Shown: positions 56,143-64,000 of the stretch, one piece after another
Layout of the letters: each line of letters starts with the position of its first letter
How positions within the stretch are numbered: position 1 is the first letter of the stretch
Assembly: GCF_018798885.1 (NCBI RefSeq)
Contig: NZ_CP076361.1
Span: 868,001-932,000, forward strand
Reading direction: 5' to 3'
DNA: 64,000 nt
Source of the DNA: Gemmobacter fulvus
GTDB lineage: Bacteria > Pseudomonadota > Alphaproteobacteria > Rhodobacterales > Rhodobacteraceae
Made by a program: the position numbers and the translations under genes
The notes under the pieces: generated by a model
The model's database searches: none
Seen by the model: the letters and a program-made list of their open reading frames with translations, nothing else
What the model was told of the DNA's origin: nothing

Positions 56143-56190
56143 CCATGGCAATCGCTGGGACGGGGGCTCGATGCCCCCGGCGCGGCGTCC
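56143..56190. repeat. Palindromic repeat element, copy C
   Basis: The flank CCATGGCAAT is followed by a hairpin with tip GGGGC-TCGAT-GCCCC (plus one more G-C pair), and a lower stem GGAC / GTCC separated by an 8-base bulge on the right side. The flank and tip match copies A and B. It lies between the convergent lipoprotein and gntK genes. Confidence 0.65.
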
Positions 56191-56202
56191 GCCAGGGCAA
56201 GA

Positions 56203-56685
56203 TCACAGGTGGCGCAGAACCGCGTCCAGCAGCTGATCCAGCGGCGCCATCGCATCCAGCTCCAGCGCCTCATCCGCTGTCGGCACTTCCAGCACCGCAT
56301 ATTGGCTTGCCAGCAGGCTCTGCGGCATGAAATGCCCCTGCCGCTGCACCAGACGCGCTGCAAGCACCGCCTGTGGGGCCGCCAGATGCACAAAGCGCAA
56401 ATCGGGCACCACCGCGCGCAACTGATCTCGGTAGGCCCGGCGCAGCGCGGAACAGGCCAGCACAACCTTCGGCTCTGCCCGCAGTGCCGCGCCGCAAGAC
56501 TGCAGCCACGGCCCCCGGTCGGCATCAGTCAGCGCCTCACCCCGCGCCATTTTGGCGATGTTTTCTGCTGGATGCAGATCATCGGCATCGCAGAACCGCG
56601 CGTCGATGGCGCTTGCAAGCGCCGCAGCCACGGTGCTTTTGCCGCAGCCAGAGACGCCCATCACGACAATCCGAAGATCGCTCAC
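56203..56685 (-). CDS. gntK: Gluconokinase
   Basis: The 160-residue kinase phosphorylates gluconate to 6-phosphogluconate. The P-loop is VVMGVSGCGKST near residue 12; DADDLHPAENIAKMARGEALTD and CSALRRAYRDQLR are GntK marks. The GTG start at 56685 overlaps the TGA of rnd (GTGA), so translation is probably coupled to ribonuclease D. No gluconate permease or gntR is nearby. Confidence 0.9.
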   Translation of the reverse strand: MSDLRIVVMGVSGCGKSTVAAALASAIDARFCDADDLHPAENIAKMARGEALTDADRGPWLQSCGAALRAEPKVVLACSALRRAYRDQLRAVVPDLRFVHLAAPQAVLAARLVQRQGHFMPQSLLASQYAVLEVPTADEALELDAMAPLDQLLDAVLRHL

Positions 56686-57842
56686 CCGATCCGCACCACC
56701 CGCACTTCGTTGCCCTTGGCCGACAGGGCAATCTCGCCCCGGCACAGGCGCAACGCATCTTCCCCGAAGGCTTCGGCCCGCCAGCCCTTCAAGGACGGCA
56801 GATCACGTTCGCCCGCCGCAATCGCATCCAGCTCCGATGCCGAGGCGATCAGTTTGGCGGCCACACCCAGACTTTCGGATTTCGCCTTGAGCAGCACCCG
56901 CAGCAGATCGGCCAGTGCCGGATTCACCTGCAATTGTTCGCGCGACAGATCGGGTTTGGGCATGTCTTCCGGCTTCATCTCCAGCCCGGCCTTCACCGCC
57001 GCCAGAATCCCGTCGGCAATATCGCCGCGCCGCCCCTCACGCAGCAGCAGCCGCGACCGGCCCAGCTCGTCATGATTGGTGGGCCGGGTCGAGGCCAGCT
57101 CCAGCAAGGCGTCATCCTTCATCACCCGGCTGCGCGGCACATTGTTCTTTTGCGCGTAATCCTCGCGGAACTGCGCCAAAGCCTTGACCAGGGCCAGAAA
57201 CCGCCCGGAGGTGGTGCGGGTCTTGACCCGTTCCCAGGCCTCGGCCGGGCGGATCGTGTAGGTTTCGGGATCGGTCAGGATCGACAGTTCCTCGGCGACC
57301 CAGCGGTCGCGGCCCGATTTCTCGATCTGTTTCGCCAGGCTTTCATAAACCACGCGCAGATGGGTCACATCCGCCAGCGCATATTCCTTCTGCGCCTCCG
57401 ACAGCGGGCGGCGTGACCAGTCGGTGAAACGCGAGGTCTTGTCGAGGCTTTCGCGGGCGATCTTCTTCACCAGCGTCTCATAGCCCACCTGCTCGCCATA
57501 CCCGCAGACCATGGCCGCAACCTGGGTGTCGAACAGCGGCACCGGGAAGCAGTTGCCCTCGACAAAGAAGATCTCCAGATCCTGCCGGGCGGCGTGAAAC
57601 ACCTTCACCGTGGCCTCGTGCCGGAACAGATCATAAAGCGGCTCAAGGCTCATCTCGGCGCCGTCGATCGGATCCACCAGCACCGCTTCGCCGGTCTTGC
57701 CGGGCAGCGCCATCTGGATCAGGCAGAGCTTTGACCAATAGGTCCGCTCGCGCAGGAATTCCGTGTCGATGGTGACATAGGCTTCGGATTTCGCAGCCTC
57801 GCAAAATGCGGCGAGGTCTTCGGTGGTGGTGATGGTGCGCAT
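56682..57842 (-). CDS. rnd: Ribonuclease D
   Basis: The 386-residue 3'-5' exoribonuclease takes part in tRNA maturation. The DEDD motifs are visible: YVTIDTEFLRERTYWSKLCLIQ (Exo I Asp/Glu), VFHAARQDLEIFF (Exo II) and EYALADVTHLRVVYESL (Exo III). HRDC domains fill the C-terminal half. It is the first gene of a two-gene unit with gntK. Confidence 0.95.
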   Translation of the reverse strand: MRTITTTEDLAAFCEAAKSEAYVTIDTEFLRERTYWSKLCLIQMALPGKTGEAVLVDPIDGAEMSLEPLYDLFRHEATVKVFHAARQDLEIFFVEGNCFPVPLFDTQVAAMVCGYGEQVGYETLVKKIARESLDKTSRFTDWSRRPLSEAQKEYALADVTHLRVVYESLAKQIEKSGRDRWVAEELSILTDPETYTIRPAEAWERVKTRTTSGRFLALVKALAQFREDYAQKNNVPRSRVMKDDALLELASTRPTNHDELGRSRLLLREGRRGDIADGILAAVKAGLEMKPEDMPKPDLSREQLQVNPALADLLRVLLKAKSESLGVAAKLIASASELDAIAAGERDLPSLKGWRAEAFGEDALRLCRGEIALSAKGNEVRVVRIG

Positions 57843-57972
57843 CGGCGTCTTTCGGTCAGGTGCGCGGGGGCATCCCGCTTTTTCCGCTATAGGCGGCAGG
57901 GATCACGAAGGAAACCCTTTTTGCACTGGCCGGACGGGTGCAAGGCCCCCATCCGGCCATTTCAGGCTGATT

Positions 57973-59085
57973 TTACACCAGTTCCGCAAGATCTTTCGCA
58001 TCAAAGCCCTTGAGCACGCCCGGCTGTGCGTCGCGGATATGCGACACCCAGGCCGGATCCGAGATCAGGGCGCGGCCCACCGCGATCAGGTCGAACTCGT
58101 CGCGTTCCATGCGTTGCACCAGTTGATCCAGCGGCGTCACGTCAGAGCTTTTGCCGCCAAAGGCACCGAAGAAATCGCCCGACAGCCCGACGGAGCCGAC
58201 GCTGATGGTGGCCGCCCCGGTCAGCTTCTTGGCCCAGCCTGCAAAGTTCAGGCCCTGTGCGCCATCCAGCTCGGCAAATTCCGGCTCCCAGAAGCGGCGC
58301 TGCGAGCAATGCAGGATATCCACCCCGGCTTCGACCAGCGGCAGCAACCAATCGGTCATTTCGGCGGGCGTCTCGGCCAGACGGGCGCTGTAATCCTGCT
58401 GTTTCCACTGGCTGACCCGCAGGATGAGCGGGAAATCCGGCCCGAGCGCGGCGCGGGTTGCCTTGACCACTTCGGCGGCAAAGCGCGAACGGTCGCGGAT
58501 CGTGGCGCCGCCGAACCGGTCATCGCGCAGATTGGTGCCACCCCAGAAGAACTGGTCGATCAGATAGCCATGCGCACCGTGCAGTTCCACAACGTCAAAG
58601 CCCAGCTTTTTCGCATCCAGCGCCGCCGAGGCAAAGGCGGCAATCGCATCGGCAATATCCTCTTCGCTCATTGCCTTGCCGCGCGGCTCGTCCGGCCCCA
58701 CCAGACCCGAGGGGCTTTCCACCGGGGCGACGGGTTCCCACTCGCTCGCGCGGGTCGATCCGGTGTGCCAGATCTGCGGGCCCATCTTGCCGCCTGCCGC
58801 ATGAACGCCGTCAATCACCTCTTTCCAGCCGGCCAGCGCATCCTTGCCATGAAAGAACGGGATGCCCGGCAGGTTGCGCGCTGCCGGACGGTCGATCACC
58901 GTGCCTTCCGACAGGATCAGCCCGACGCCACCTTCCGCCCGGCGGCGATAATACGCGGCCTGTTTGCGGCCCGGCACGCCCTCGTCGGCCATGCCCCGCG
59001 TCATCGGGGCCATCACGATCCGGTTGGCCAGATCGAGACCCTTCAGATGGAAGGGCCGAAACAGGGCATCGGTTGCTTGCGTCAT
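57973..59085 (-). CDS. Old yellow enzyme-family NAD(P)H:flavin oxidoreductase
   Basis: The 370-residue FMN beta/alpha barrel reduces activated alkenes, nitroesters or quinones. Marks are RIVMAPMTRG at the N-terminus, VELHGAHGYLIDQFFWGGTN (substrate-binding His), DRFGGATIRDRSRFAAEVV and FDLIAVGRALISDPAW. The ATG at 59085 has AGGAG upstream. It is divergent from an HxlR regulator, which very likely controls it; repeat-type sites lie between them. The natural substrate is unknown. Confidence 0.92.
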   Translation of the reverse strand: MTQATDALFRPFHLKGLDLANRIVMAPMTRGMADEGVPGRKQAAYYRRRAEGGVGLILSEGTVIDRPAARNLPGIPFFHGKDALAGWKEVIDGVHAAGGKMGPQIWHTGSTRASEWEPVAPVESPSGLVGPDEPRGKAMSEEDIADAIAAFASAALDAKKLGFDVVELHGAHGYLIDQFFWGGTNLRDDRFGGATIRDRSRFAAEVVKATRAALGPDFPLILRVSQWKQQDYSARLAETPAEMTDWLLPLVEAGVDILHCSQRRFWEPEFAELDGAQGLNFAGWAKKLTGAATISVGSVGLSGDFFGAFGGKSSDVTPLDQLVQRMERDEFDLIAVGRALISDPAWVSHIRDAQPGVLKGFDAKDLAELV

Positions 59086-59114
59086 GATTTCTCTCCTATG
59101 CAATCTGGGGCAAT

Positions 59115-59173
59115 AGGTATATTCTGGATACTTGGTGTCAATGAGGCACCTGAATTTCACTAGGTTACCTGAA
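59115..59173. promoter_or_regulatory. Candidate HxlR operator region between reductase and regulator
   Basis: The 129-base divergent gap holds AGGCACCTGAA (59144-59154) and AGGTTACCTGAA (59162-59173), near-direct repeats 18 bases apart. A looser inverted pair AGGTAT/ATACTT lies at 59115-59132. Repeats in such a gap suit an autoregulated HxlR-type dimer, but no binding consensus is available to match. Confidence 0.35.
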
Positions 59174-59214
59174 GGGAACCTGCCGCAGCCCTGAGATCCA
59201 AGCAGAGATCCAAG

Positions 59215-59619
59215 ATGAATGACATTGGCTTGCCACCTGCCCCCGCGTCGCAATTCGCCTGCGCGATGGGGCATTTTTCGGCGGATTGTCCGTCACGCGT
59301 GCTGTTCGACCAGATCGCCGACAAATGGTCGATGATGATCCTGACCGTGCTGGATGGCGGCCCGCGTCGCTTCAATGCCATCAAGCGCTTGCTGGAGGGG
59401 GTGTCGCAGAAATCGCTGACCCAGACGCTGCGGCGGCTGGAGCGGAACGGGCTGATCCTGCGCCGGGTGATCGTGGCCTCGCCGGTTGCGGTGGAATATG
59501 AGCTCAGCCCGCTGGGCCAGACGCTGCTGCCGCCGTTCCGCGCGCTTTATCGCTGGACCAAGGAGTTCATGCCGCAGGTCGAACAGGCCCGCGCGAAATT
59601 TGATGCAGCGGCCGATTGA
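59215..59619 (+). CDS. HxlR-family winged-helix transcriptional regulator
   Basis: The 134-residue protein has the HxlR winged-helix signature KWSMMILTVLDGGPRRFNAIKRLLEGVSQKSLTQTLRRLERNGLI. A Cys occurs in PSRVLFDQ's upstream segment ADCPSRV, the N-terminal position often used for aldehyde or thiol-reactive sensing in this family. It is divergent from the OYE-type reductase, so it probably responds to an electrophile that the reductase removes. It converges with purN 6 bases away. Confidence 0.9.
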   Translation: MNDIGLPPAPASQFACAMGHFSADCPSRVLFDQIADKWSMMILTVLDGGPRRFNAIKRLLEGVSQKSLTQTLRRLERNGLILRRVIVASPVAVEYELSPLGQTLLPPFRALYRWTKEFMPQVEQARAKFDAAAD

Positions 59620-59625
59620 GGCGGG

Positions 59626-60216
59626 TCAGGGCAGCAGGATCGGCGTCCGATCGCCCGCAGCGTAGCGACGCAAGACCGCAGGATAGAGCCGATGCTCCTG
59701 CACCAGCACGCGTGCGGCCAAGCTGTCTGCGGTATCGCCCGGCAGCACCGGCACCTGCGCCTGCCCCAGCAGCGGGCCGTCATCCAGCACCGCCGTCACC
59801 TCATGCACGGTGCAGCCCGCCTGCGTATCGCCCGCATCAAGGGCCCGCTGATGCGTGTGCAGCCCCGGGTATTTCGGCAGCAACGACGGGTGGATGTTCA
59901 GCATCCGCCCCTCGAACTGCGCGACGAAACCGGCGGTCAGCACCCGCATGAACCCTGCAAGGCACAGGATATCCGGCCTGGCAGCAAGGATATGGCGCAG
60001 CAGCTCGGCCTCGAACCCGGCGCGGTCCTTGCCGAAGCGGCGGTGATCCACCGCCGCCGTGGCAATGCCCATGGCCTCGGCCCGGCGCAACCCCGAGGCT
60101 TCGGGGTCGTTCGAGGCGACCAGAACAGGCCGTGCCGGATGATCGCCGGTCATCGAATTGACCAGCGCCAGCATATTGGAGCCACCCCCCGAAATCAGGA
60201 TGGCGACGCGTTTCAC
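59626..60216 (-). CDS. purN: Phosphoribosylglycinamide formyltransferase
   Basis: The 196-residue enzyme formylates GAR with 10-formyl-THF in purine synthesis. [16 protein letters not shown] is the phosphate-binding start, and [22 protein letters not shown] contains the catalytic Asn-x-His. [18 protein letters not shown] carries the remaining His and Asp. The GTG start at 60216 overlaps the purM stop (GTGA), so translation is coupled to purM. Confidence 0.95.
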   Translation of the reverse strand: MKRVAILISGGGSNMLALVNSMTGDHPARPVLVASNDPEASGLRRAEAMGIATAAVDHRRFGKDRAGFEAELLRHILAARPDILCLAGFMRVLTAGFVAQFEGRMLNIHPSLLPKYPGLHTHQRALDAGDTQAGCTVHEVTAVLDDGPLLGQAQVPVLPGDTADSLAARVLVQEHRLYPAVLRRYAAGDRTPILLP

Positions 60217-61259
60217 AGCAGCTTGCCCGAATAGATCACGCCTTCGCCTGCCACCACCCGGCCCAGACGGCACACGGTTTCGCCCTCGGCCTCCAGCAGT
60301 GCGGCAATCGCATCGGCACGGTCTGCCGCCACCACGACCATCATGCCGATGCCGCAGTTGAAGGTCTTGAGCAGTTCCGGCTCGCTCATGCCTGCGGTTT
60401 CCGCCAGCCAGCGGAACACCGGCGGCAGATCCCAGGCCGAAAGATCAATCGCGCAGGCCAGCCCCTCGGGCAGCACACGCGGCGGGTTTTCCGTCAGCCC
60501 GCCGCCGGTGATATGCGCCAGCGCATGAACGCCGCCCGCCCGCACCGCCGCCAGCGCCTGTTTGACATACAGCCGCGTCGGGGCCAGCAGCGCCGCCCCC
60601 AGCGTGCCGTCCGAGAAGGGCGAATCTGCGGCCCAGTCCAGCCCCGAAAGCTCCACCACCTTGCGCACGAAGCTGTAGCCGTTGGAGTGAACGCCGTTCG
60701 AGGCGAGGCCCAGAAGAACATCGCCCTCCTGCACGCCTGCCGGAAGCTCTGCCCCCCGTTCCATCGCGCCGACGGCAAAGCCCGCCAGATCGAAATCGCC
60801 CTTGTGATACATGCCCGGCATTTCGGCGGTCTCGCCGCCGATCAGCGCACAGCCCGATTGCACGCAGCCTTCGGCAATGCCTTCGACGATGCGCGCGGCC
60901 TCGGCCACATCAAGCTTGCCCGTCGCAAAATAATCGAGGAAAAACAGCGGCTCCGCCCCTTGGCAGACCAGATCGTTGACACACATCGCCACAAGGTCGA
61001 TGCCGATCGTATCAACATTGCCGGTATCAATCGCGATGCGCAGCTTGGTGCCGACGCCATCGGTGGCCGCCACCAGAACCGGGTCGCTGTAACCCGCCGC
61101 CTTCAGATCAAACAGCGCGCCAAAACCGCCCAGACCGGACATCGTGCCGCTGCGCGTCGTGCGTTTGGCCGCGGGCTTGATCCGCTCCACCAGCGCATTT
61201 CCCGCATCAATATCCACGCCTGCATCGGCATAAGTCAGTCCATTCTTCGGCGTGGTCAT
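60213..61259 (-). CDS. purM: Phosphoribosylformylglycinamidine cyclo-ligase
   Basis: The 348-residue AIR synthetase closes the imidazole ring in purine synthesis. Marks are [20 protein letters not shown] at the start, [47 protein letters not shown] and [19 protein letters not shown]. The ATG at 61259 fits the family start; upstream in-frame codons add no similarity. It forms the two-gene unit purM-purN. Confidence 0.97.
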   Translation of the reverse strand: MTTPKNGLTYADAGVDIDAGNALVERIKPAAKRTTRSGTMSGLGGFGALFDLKAAGYSDPVLVAATDGVGTKLRIAIDTGNVDTIGIDLVAMCVNDLVCQGAEPLFFLDYFATGKLDVAEAARIVEGIAEGCVQSGCALIGGETAEMPGMYHKGDFDLAGFAVGAMERGAELPAGVQEGDVLLGLASNGVHSNGYSFVRKVVELSGLDWAADSPFSDGTLGAALLAPTRLYVKQALAAVRAGGVHALAHITGGGLTENPPRVLPEGLACAIDLSAWDLPPVFRWLAETAGMSEPELLKTFNCGIGMMVVVAADRADAIAALLEAEGETVCRLGRVVAGEGVIYSGKLL

Positions 61260-61418
61260 GGCGAGGCCCCCAGAAAGCAGCAATTCATCAGCAGGATTTT
61301 GCGCCCGCATAGACGATTCACGCCACAGGCGCAACGCGCCGCCTGCATCGGCCGCCCAAGCCCCGCCCATCGCTTGACCCGCCCGCGCGCGCACCGTAAG
61401 CCTGTGGCGCGTAGGTCT

Positions 61419-61494
61419 GGGCCTGTAGCTCAATGGTCAGAGCAGGGCGCTCATAACGCCTTGGTTGGGGGTTCGAGTCCCTCCGGGCCTACCA
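61419..61494 (+). tRNA. tRNA-Ile2 (anticodon CAU, probably lysidine-modified)
   Basis: A 76-base cloverleaf with encoded CCA: acceptor GGGCCTG / CGGGCCT, D arm GCTC...GAGC, anticodon arm GGGCG-CTCATAA-CGCCT and T arm GGGGG-TTCGAGT-CCCTC. The anticodon is CAU. The A-GGGCG and CGCCT-TGGTT surroundings resemble E. coli ileX (Ile2) more than elongator tRNA-Met, so TilS-modified isoleucine identity (codon AUA) is favoured. Elongator Met remains possible. The following 30 bases are AT-rich. Confidence 0.85.
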
Positions 61495-61733
61495 AATATA
61501 ATTTTATCATTATAATACAAATACTTATCGAAGATGCGCCGACGCTTGGCAGGTATTGGCCATATTCGAACAGCCCCACACACCTGCCTGACAGATGCCG
61601 CCGACCTTGAAACAAATGCGATTCCACGCAGCCTTTGGTTGACCACGGAGCGCGACCTGAAACGTCTTTGCCGCTTGCCGCACCAGCAGCCGCCTGACAC
61701 CATGCGCCAAAGGGTCAGAACGCGAGGTGCGGC

Positions 61734-62126
61734 ATGGAGCGGTTCAATGGCGGATGCCTGTGTGGCGATATCCGCTTTTTGGCCTCAGGCCCTCCCTATC
61801 GGGTTGGCCTGTGTCACTGTCTGGATTGCCGCAAGCATCATGGGGCCTTGTTCCATGCCTCGGCCATCTTCCCGCAAGAGGCGGTCACGATTTCGGGCGA
61901 GCCCCGCGCCTATGCCGGGCGCTTTTTCTGCCCGCGCTGCGGCTCGTCGGTGTTTTCGCGCAGTGCCGATGAAATCGAAGTGAACCTCGGCGCGCTGGAT
62001 GCGCCCGATCAACTGCGCCCGACCTATGAGCTGTGGACGCGCCGCCGCGAGGGCTGGTTGCCGCCCTTCCCGCTGGCGCATCACTATGTGCAGGACCGCG
62101 ACGGTAGCGGTCGGCGCGAAGACTAG
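61734..62126 (+). CDS. GFA-family (glutathione-dependent formaldehyde-activating-like) zinc protein
   Basis: The 130-residue protein has the GFA zinc-binding cysteines: GGCLCGDIRF, CHCLDCRKHHGALFH and RFFCPRCGSSVFS. The family is named after S-(hydroxymethyl)glutathione synthase, but most members have unknown function. A GAGGTGCGG site precedes the ATG. It is a single gene between tRNA-Ile2 and convergent rimO. The roughly 240 bases before it are AT-rich at first and hold no gene that I can support. Confidence 0.88.
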   Translation: MERFNGGCLCGDIRFLASGPPYRVGLCHCLDCRKHHGALFHASAIFPQEAVTISGEPRAYAGRFFCPRCGSSVFSRSADEIEVNLGALDAPDQLRPTYELWTRRREGWLPPFPLAHHYVQDRDGSGRRED

Positions 62127-62154
62127 CCCCCCGGGCGCGGCAGTCGAGCGTGGA

Positions 62155-63546
62155 TCAGACCAGCCGCCCCCACAGATCATATTCCCCGGCTTCTTCCACC
62201 TCGACCGTCACCAGATCGCCGGGCGCGAGCGCCTCAAAGCCTTCGTCGATGAACAGATTGCCGTCGATTTCCGGCGCATCGGCCTTGGTGCGGCAGGTGG
62301 CGCCTTCGGCGTCGACCTCATCCACCAGCACCTGCATCACCTGCCCCACCTTGGCGGCAAGCTTGGCTTCGGAAATGGCCTGCGCCTTTTCCATGAAACG
62401 GTCCCAACGGTCCTGCTTCACCTCGGCTGGCACATGGTCGGGCAGGTCATTGCTGCGCGCACCCGCGACGTTTTCATATTGGAAGCAGCCGACACGATCC
62501 AGTTGCGCCTCATCCAGCCAATCCAGCAGGGTCTGGAATTCGGCCTCGGTCTCGCCCGGATAGCCCACGATGAAGGTGGAGCGCAGGGTGATCTCGGGGC
62601 AGGCGGCGCGCCAGGCGGCGATCTCGTCAAGCGTTTTGGCGGCCGCCGCGGGCCGCGCCATGCGGCGCAGCACATCGGGATGCGCGTGCTGGAACGGGAT
62701 GTCGAGGTAAGGCAGCACCAGCCCTTCGGCCATCAGCGGGATCAGGTCCCGCACATGCGGGTAAGGATAGACGTAATGCAGCCGCACCCAGAGGTCATCG
62801 CCCGCGCCCAAACGCCCCAGCTCGCGCGCCAGATCGGTGATATGCGCCCGCACTTCGCCGCCCTTCCACGGGCTGAGATCATGCTTGCGGTCCACCCCAT
62901 ACGCCGAGGTATCCTGACTGATCACCAGCAATTCGCGCACACCCGCATCCACCAGCTTTTCCGCCTCGCGCAGCACGGCATGGGCCGGACGGCTGACCAG
63001 ACGGCCCCGCATGTCAGGGATGATGCAGAACTTGCACTTGTGATTGCAGCCCTCGGAAATCTTCAGATAGCTGTAATGGCGCGGCGTCAGCTTGACCCCG
63101 CTGGCGGGCAGCAGGTCGATGAACGGATCGGGCGACGGCGGCACCGCCTTGTGCACCGCATCCAGAACCGCCTCGTATTGATGCGGGCCGGTGACGGCCA
63201 TTACCTTGGGATGCGCGCCGGTGATATATTCGGGGTCTGCACCAAGGCAGCCAGTCACCAGCACCTTGCCATTTTCGCGCAACGCCTCGCCGATCGCATC
63301 CAGACTTTCAGCCTTGGCACTGTCCAGAAAACCGCAGGTGTTCACGATCACCGCATCGGCGCCCTTGTAATCGGGGCTGATCGCATAACCTTCGGCGCGC
63401 AGGCGCGTGAGGATGCGTTCGCTGTCGACCAGCGCCTTGGGGCAGCCAAGGCTGACCATGCCGATGGTCGGTTGGCCAAGGCGGCGCTCGTCAGGAACGA
63501 GGGCGCGGGCAAGATCGGGGCGGAGGCTGGGCGGATTTTGCGACAT
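62155..63546 (-). CDS. rimO: Ribosomal protein uS12 methylthiotransferase
   Basis: The 463-residue radical SAM methylthiotransferase modifies Asp88 of ribosomal protein S12. The N-terminal domain starts [20 protein letters not shown]. The radical SAM motif is in [32 protein letters not shown] follows, and a C-terminal TRAM domain ends the chain. [12 protein letters not shown] and the IIPDMRG sequence separate it from MiaB in the same window. The ATG at 63546 is placed before the domain. Confidence 0.95.
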   Translation of the reverse strand: MSQNPPSLRPDLARALVPDERRLGQPTIGMVSLGCPKALVDSERILTRLRAEGYAISPDYKGADAVIVNTCGFLDSAKAESLDAIGEALRENGKVLVTGCLGADPEYITGAHPKVMAVTGPHQYEAVLDAVHKAVPPSPDPFIDLLPASGVKLTPRHYSYLKISEGCNHKCKFCIIPDMRGRLVSRPAHAVLREAEKLVDAGVRELLVISQDTSAYGVDRKHDLSPWKGGEVRAHITDLARELGRLGAGDDLWVRLHYVYPYPHVRDLIPLMAEGLVLPYLDIPFQHAHPDVLRRMARPAAAAKTLDEIAAWRAACPEITLRSTFIVGYPGETEAEFQTLLDWLDEAQLDRVGCFQYENVAGARSNDLPDHVPAEVKQDRWDRFMEKAQAISEAKLAAKVGQVMQVLVDEVDAEGATCRTKADAPEIDGNLFIDEGFEALAPGDLVTVEVEEAGEYDLWGRLV

Positions 63547-63717
63547 CCGCCCCATATAGCGGCAGGCGCGGCTGCCGCAAAGGGGGGCCACAGTGCCAAT
63601 GCGGGCCAATTGGCGGCAGATCACGCCTTGGCGAGGCCCCGCCGATGCCCTGCGGCAGGGATTGTTGCCTTTGGGCAAGGGGGCTACGATTCGGGCAGAA
63701 CGGTAAGGGAGTAGGCA

Positions 63718-64000
63718 ATGCGGTGGCTTGTGCGGTTGATCGGATCGGTTCTGGTGCTGATCTTTCTGCTTGGCCTGATGGTGGTGCTGATGCCGAAAGA
63801 CCGGGTGGCACAGATGGCGGCAGACCGCTTTGCCAGCGCCACCGGGCGAAAGCTGACCATTGAAGGCTCGGTCCGGCCTTCGATCTGGCCGGTTCTCGGC
63901 GTGAAAACCGGCCCGGTCCGGCTGGCCAATGCCGATTGGGGCACAGAGCCTGACATGCTGCGCGCCGAACGGCTGGATATCGGGCTGGATCTGGCGGCAC
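63718..64000 (+). CDS. AsmA-family protein (3' truncated)
   Basis: The 94 visible residues have an N-terminal membrane anchor ([21 protein letters not shown], about residues 5-25), then [21 protein letters not shown] and [21 protein letters not shown], the typical AsmA N-terminus. AsmA-like proteins are large, inner-membrane-anchored periplasmic proteins linked to phospholipid transport and outer-membrane assembly. The rest lies outside the window. It is divergent from rimO. Confidence 0.85.
   Translation, partial: MRWLVRLIGSVLVLIFLLGLMVVLMPKDRVAQMAADRFASATGRKLTIEGSVRPSIWPVLGVKTGPVRLANADWGTEPDMLRAERLDIGLDLAA

Noticed and set aside
61419-61733. tRNA followed by AT-rich DNA as a possible integration site.
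   Set aside because: No integrase, phage gene or repeated tRNA 3' end is visible; a GFA gene and rimO follow directly.

Overview
The window looks like a stretch of chromosome from an alphaproteobacterium of the Rhodobacter/Paracoccus group (Rhodobacterales). The DNA is GC-rich and gene-dense. The supporting signs are a SAM/SAH-type riboswitch before metK (a class known from Rhodobacterales), crotonyl-CoA carboxylase/reductase of the ethylmalonyl-CoA pathway, the aerobic cobaltochelatase pair cobS-cobT next to bolA and a J-domain gene, and the phoH-ybeY-corC-lnt-metK gene run. I see no phage, integrase, transposase, CRISPR array or plasmid functions. No stretch above 300 bases lacks a gene.

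Layout. 1-8.2 kb: the C-terminal end of an RTX secreted protein, a DegT-type aminotransferase, gph, and the amino-sugar operon glmU-glmS with a PNPOx-like gene and an AlkD-like gene. 8.2-16.6 kb: moaA, an HPP membrane protein, a pseudo-receiver divergent from a Crp/Fnr regulator, tRNA-Pro, a two-domain cold-shock/DUF192 pair, pdxH, and fabI-lysE-gpt-aminotransferase. 16.6-26.4 kb: ppiD-trpE, a stand-alone RAM domain, a RecD-like helicase, ccr, a PhnA-like protein, a single-domain Csp, a second pseudo-receiver and an HSL-type esterase. 26.4-35.2 kb: a dipeptide-type ABC importer, a CocE/NonD hydrolase and a divergent choline-sulfatase. 35.2-43.4 kb: metK with its riboswitch, lnt, corC, ybeY, phoH, a paired lipoprotein/OmpA-family module, and miaB. 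43.5-48.5 kb: a putative glycosyltransferase, a diverged cryptochrome/photolyase-family protein followed directly by a DUF2256 protein, and malate synthase G. 48.5-57.8 kb: bolA, J-domain protein, msrB, cobS, cobT, a large aminopeptidase P, sufE, a lipoprotein, gntK and rnd. 57.9-64 kb: an OYE-type reductase with a divergent HxlR regulator, purM-purN, tRNA-Ile2(CAU), a GFA-family protein, rimO, and the start of an AsmA-family gene.

How the genes connect. Much of the window is housekeeping: cell-envelope precursors (glmU, glmS, fabI, lnt), translation and tRNA/ribosome modification (miaB, rimO, ybeY, two tRNAs), cofactors (moaA, pdxH, cobS/T, sufE, metK) and central carbon metabolism (ccr with malate synthase, both consistent with acetyl-CoA assimilation through the ethylmalonyl-CoA pathway). 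Accessory content is modest: the RTX protein, the importer/hydrolase/sulfatase group, and the photolyase/DUF2256 pair.

The least explained signals are three copies of a short hairpin element, each in a gap between convergent genes, with conserved tip and variable but complementary stems; a Cys/Trp-containing module shared by two adjacent envelope genes (40.9-41.8 kb); a Crp/Fnr regulator with only three candidate cluster cysteines beside a pseudo-receiver; and the diverged photolyase-family protein. I found no clearly new large multi-gene system.
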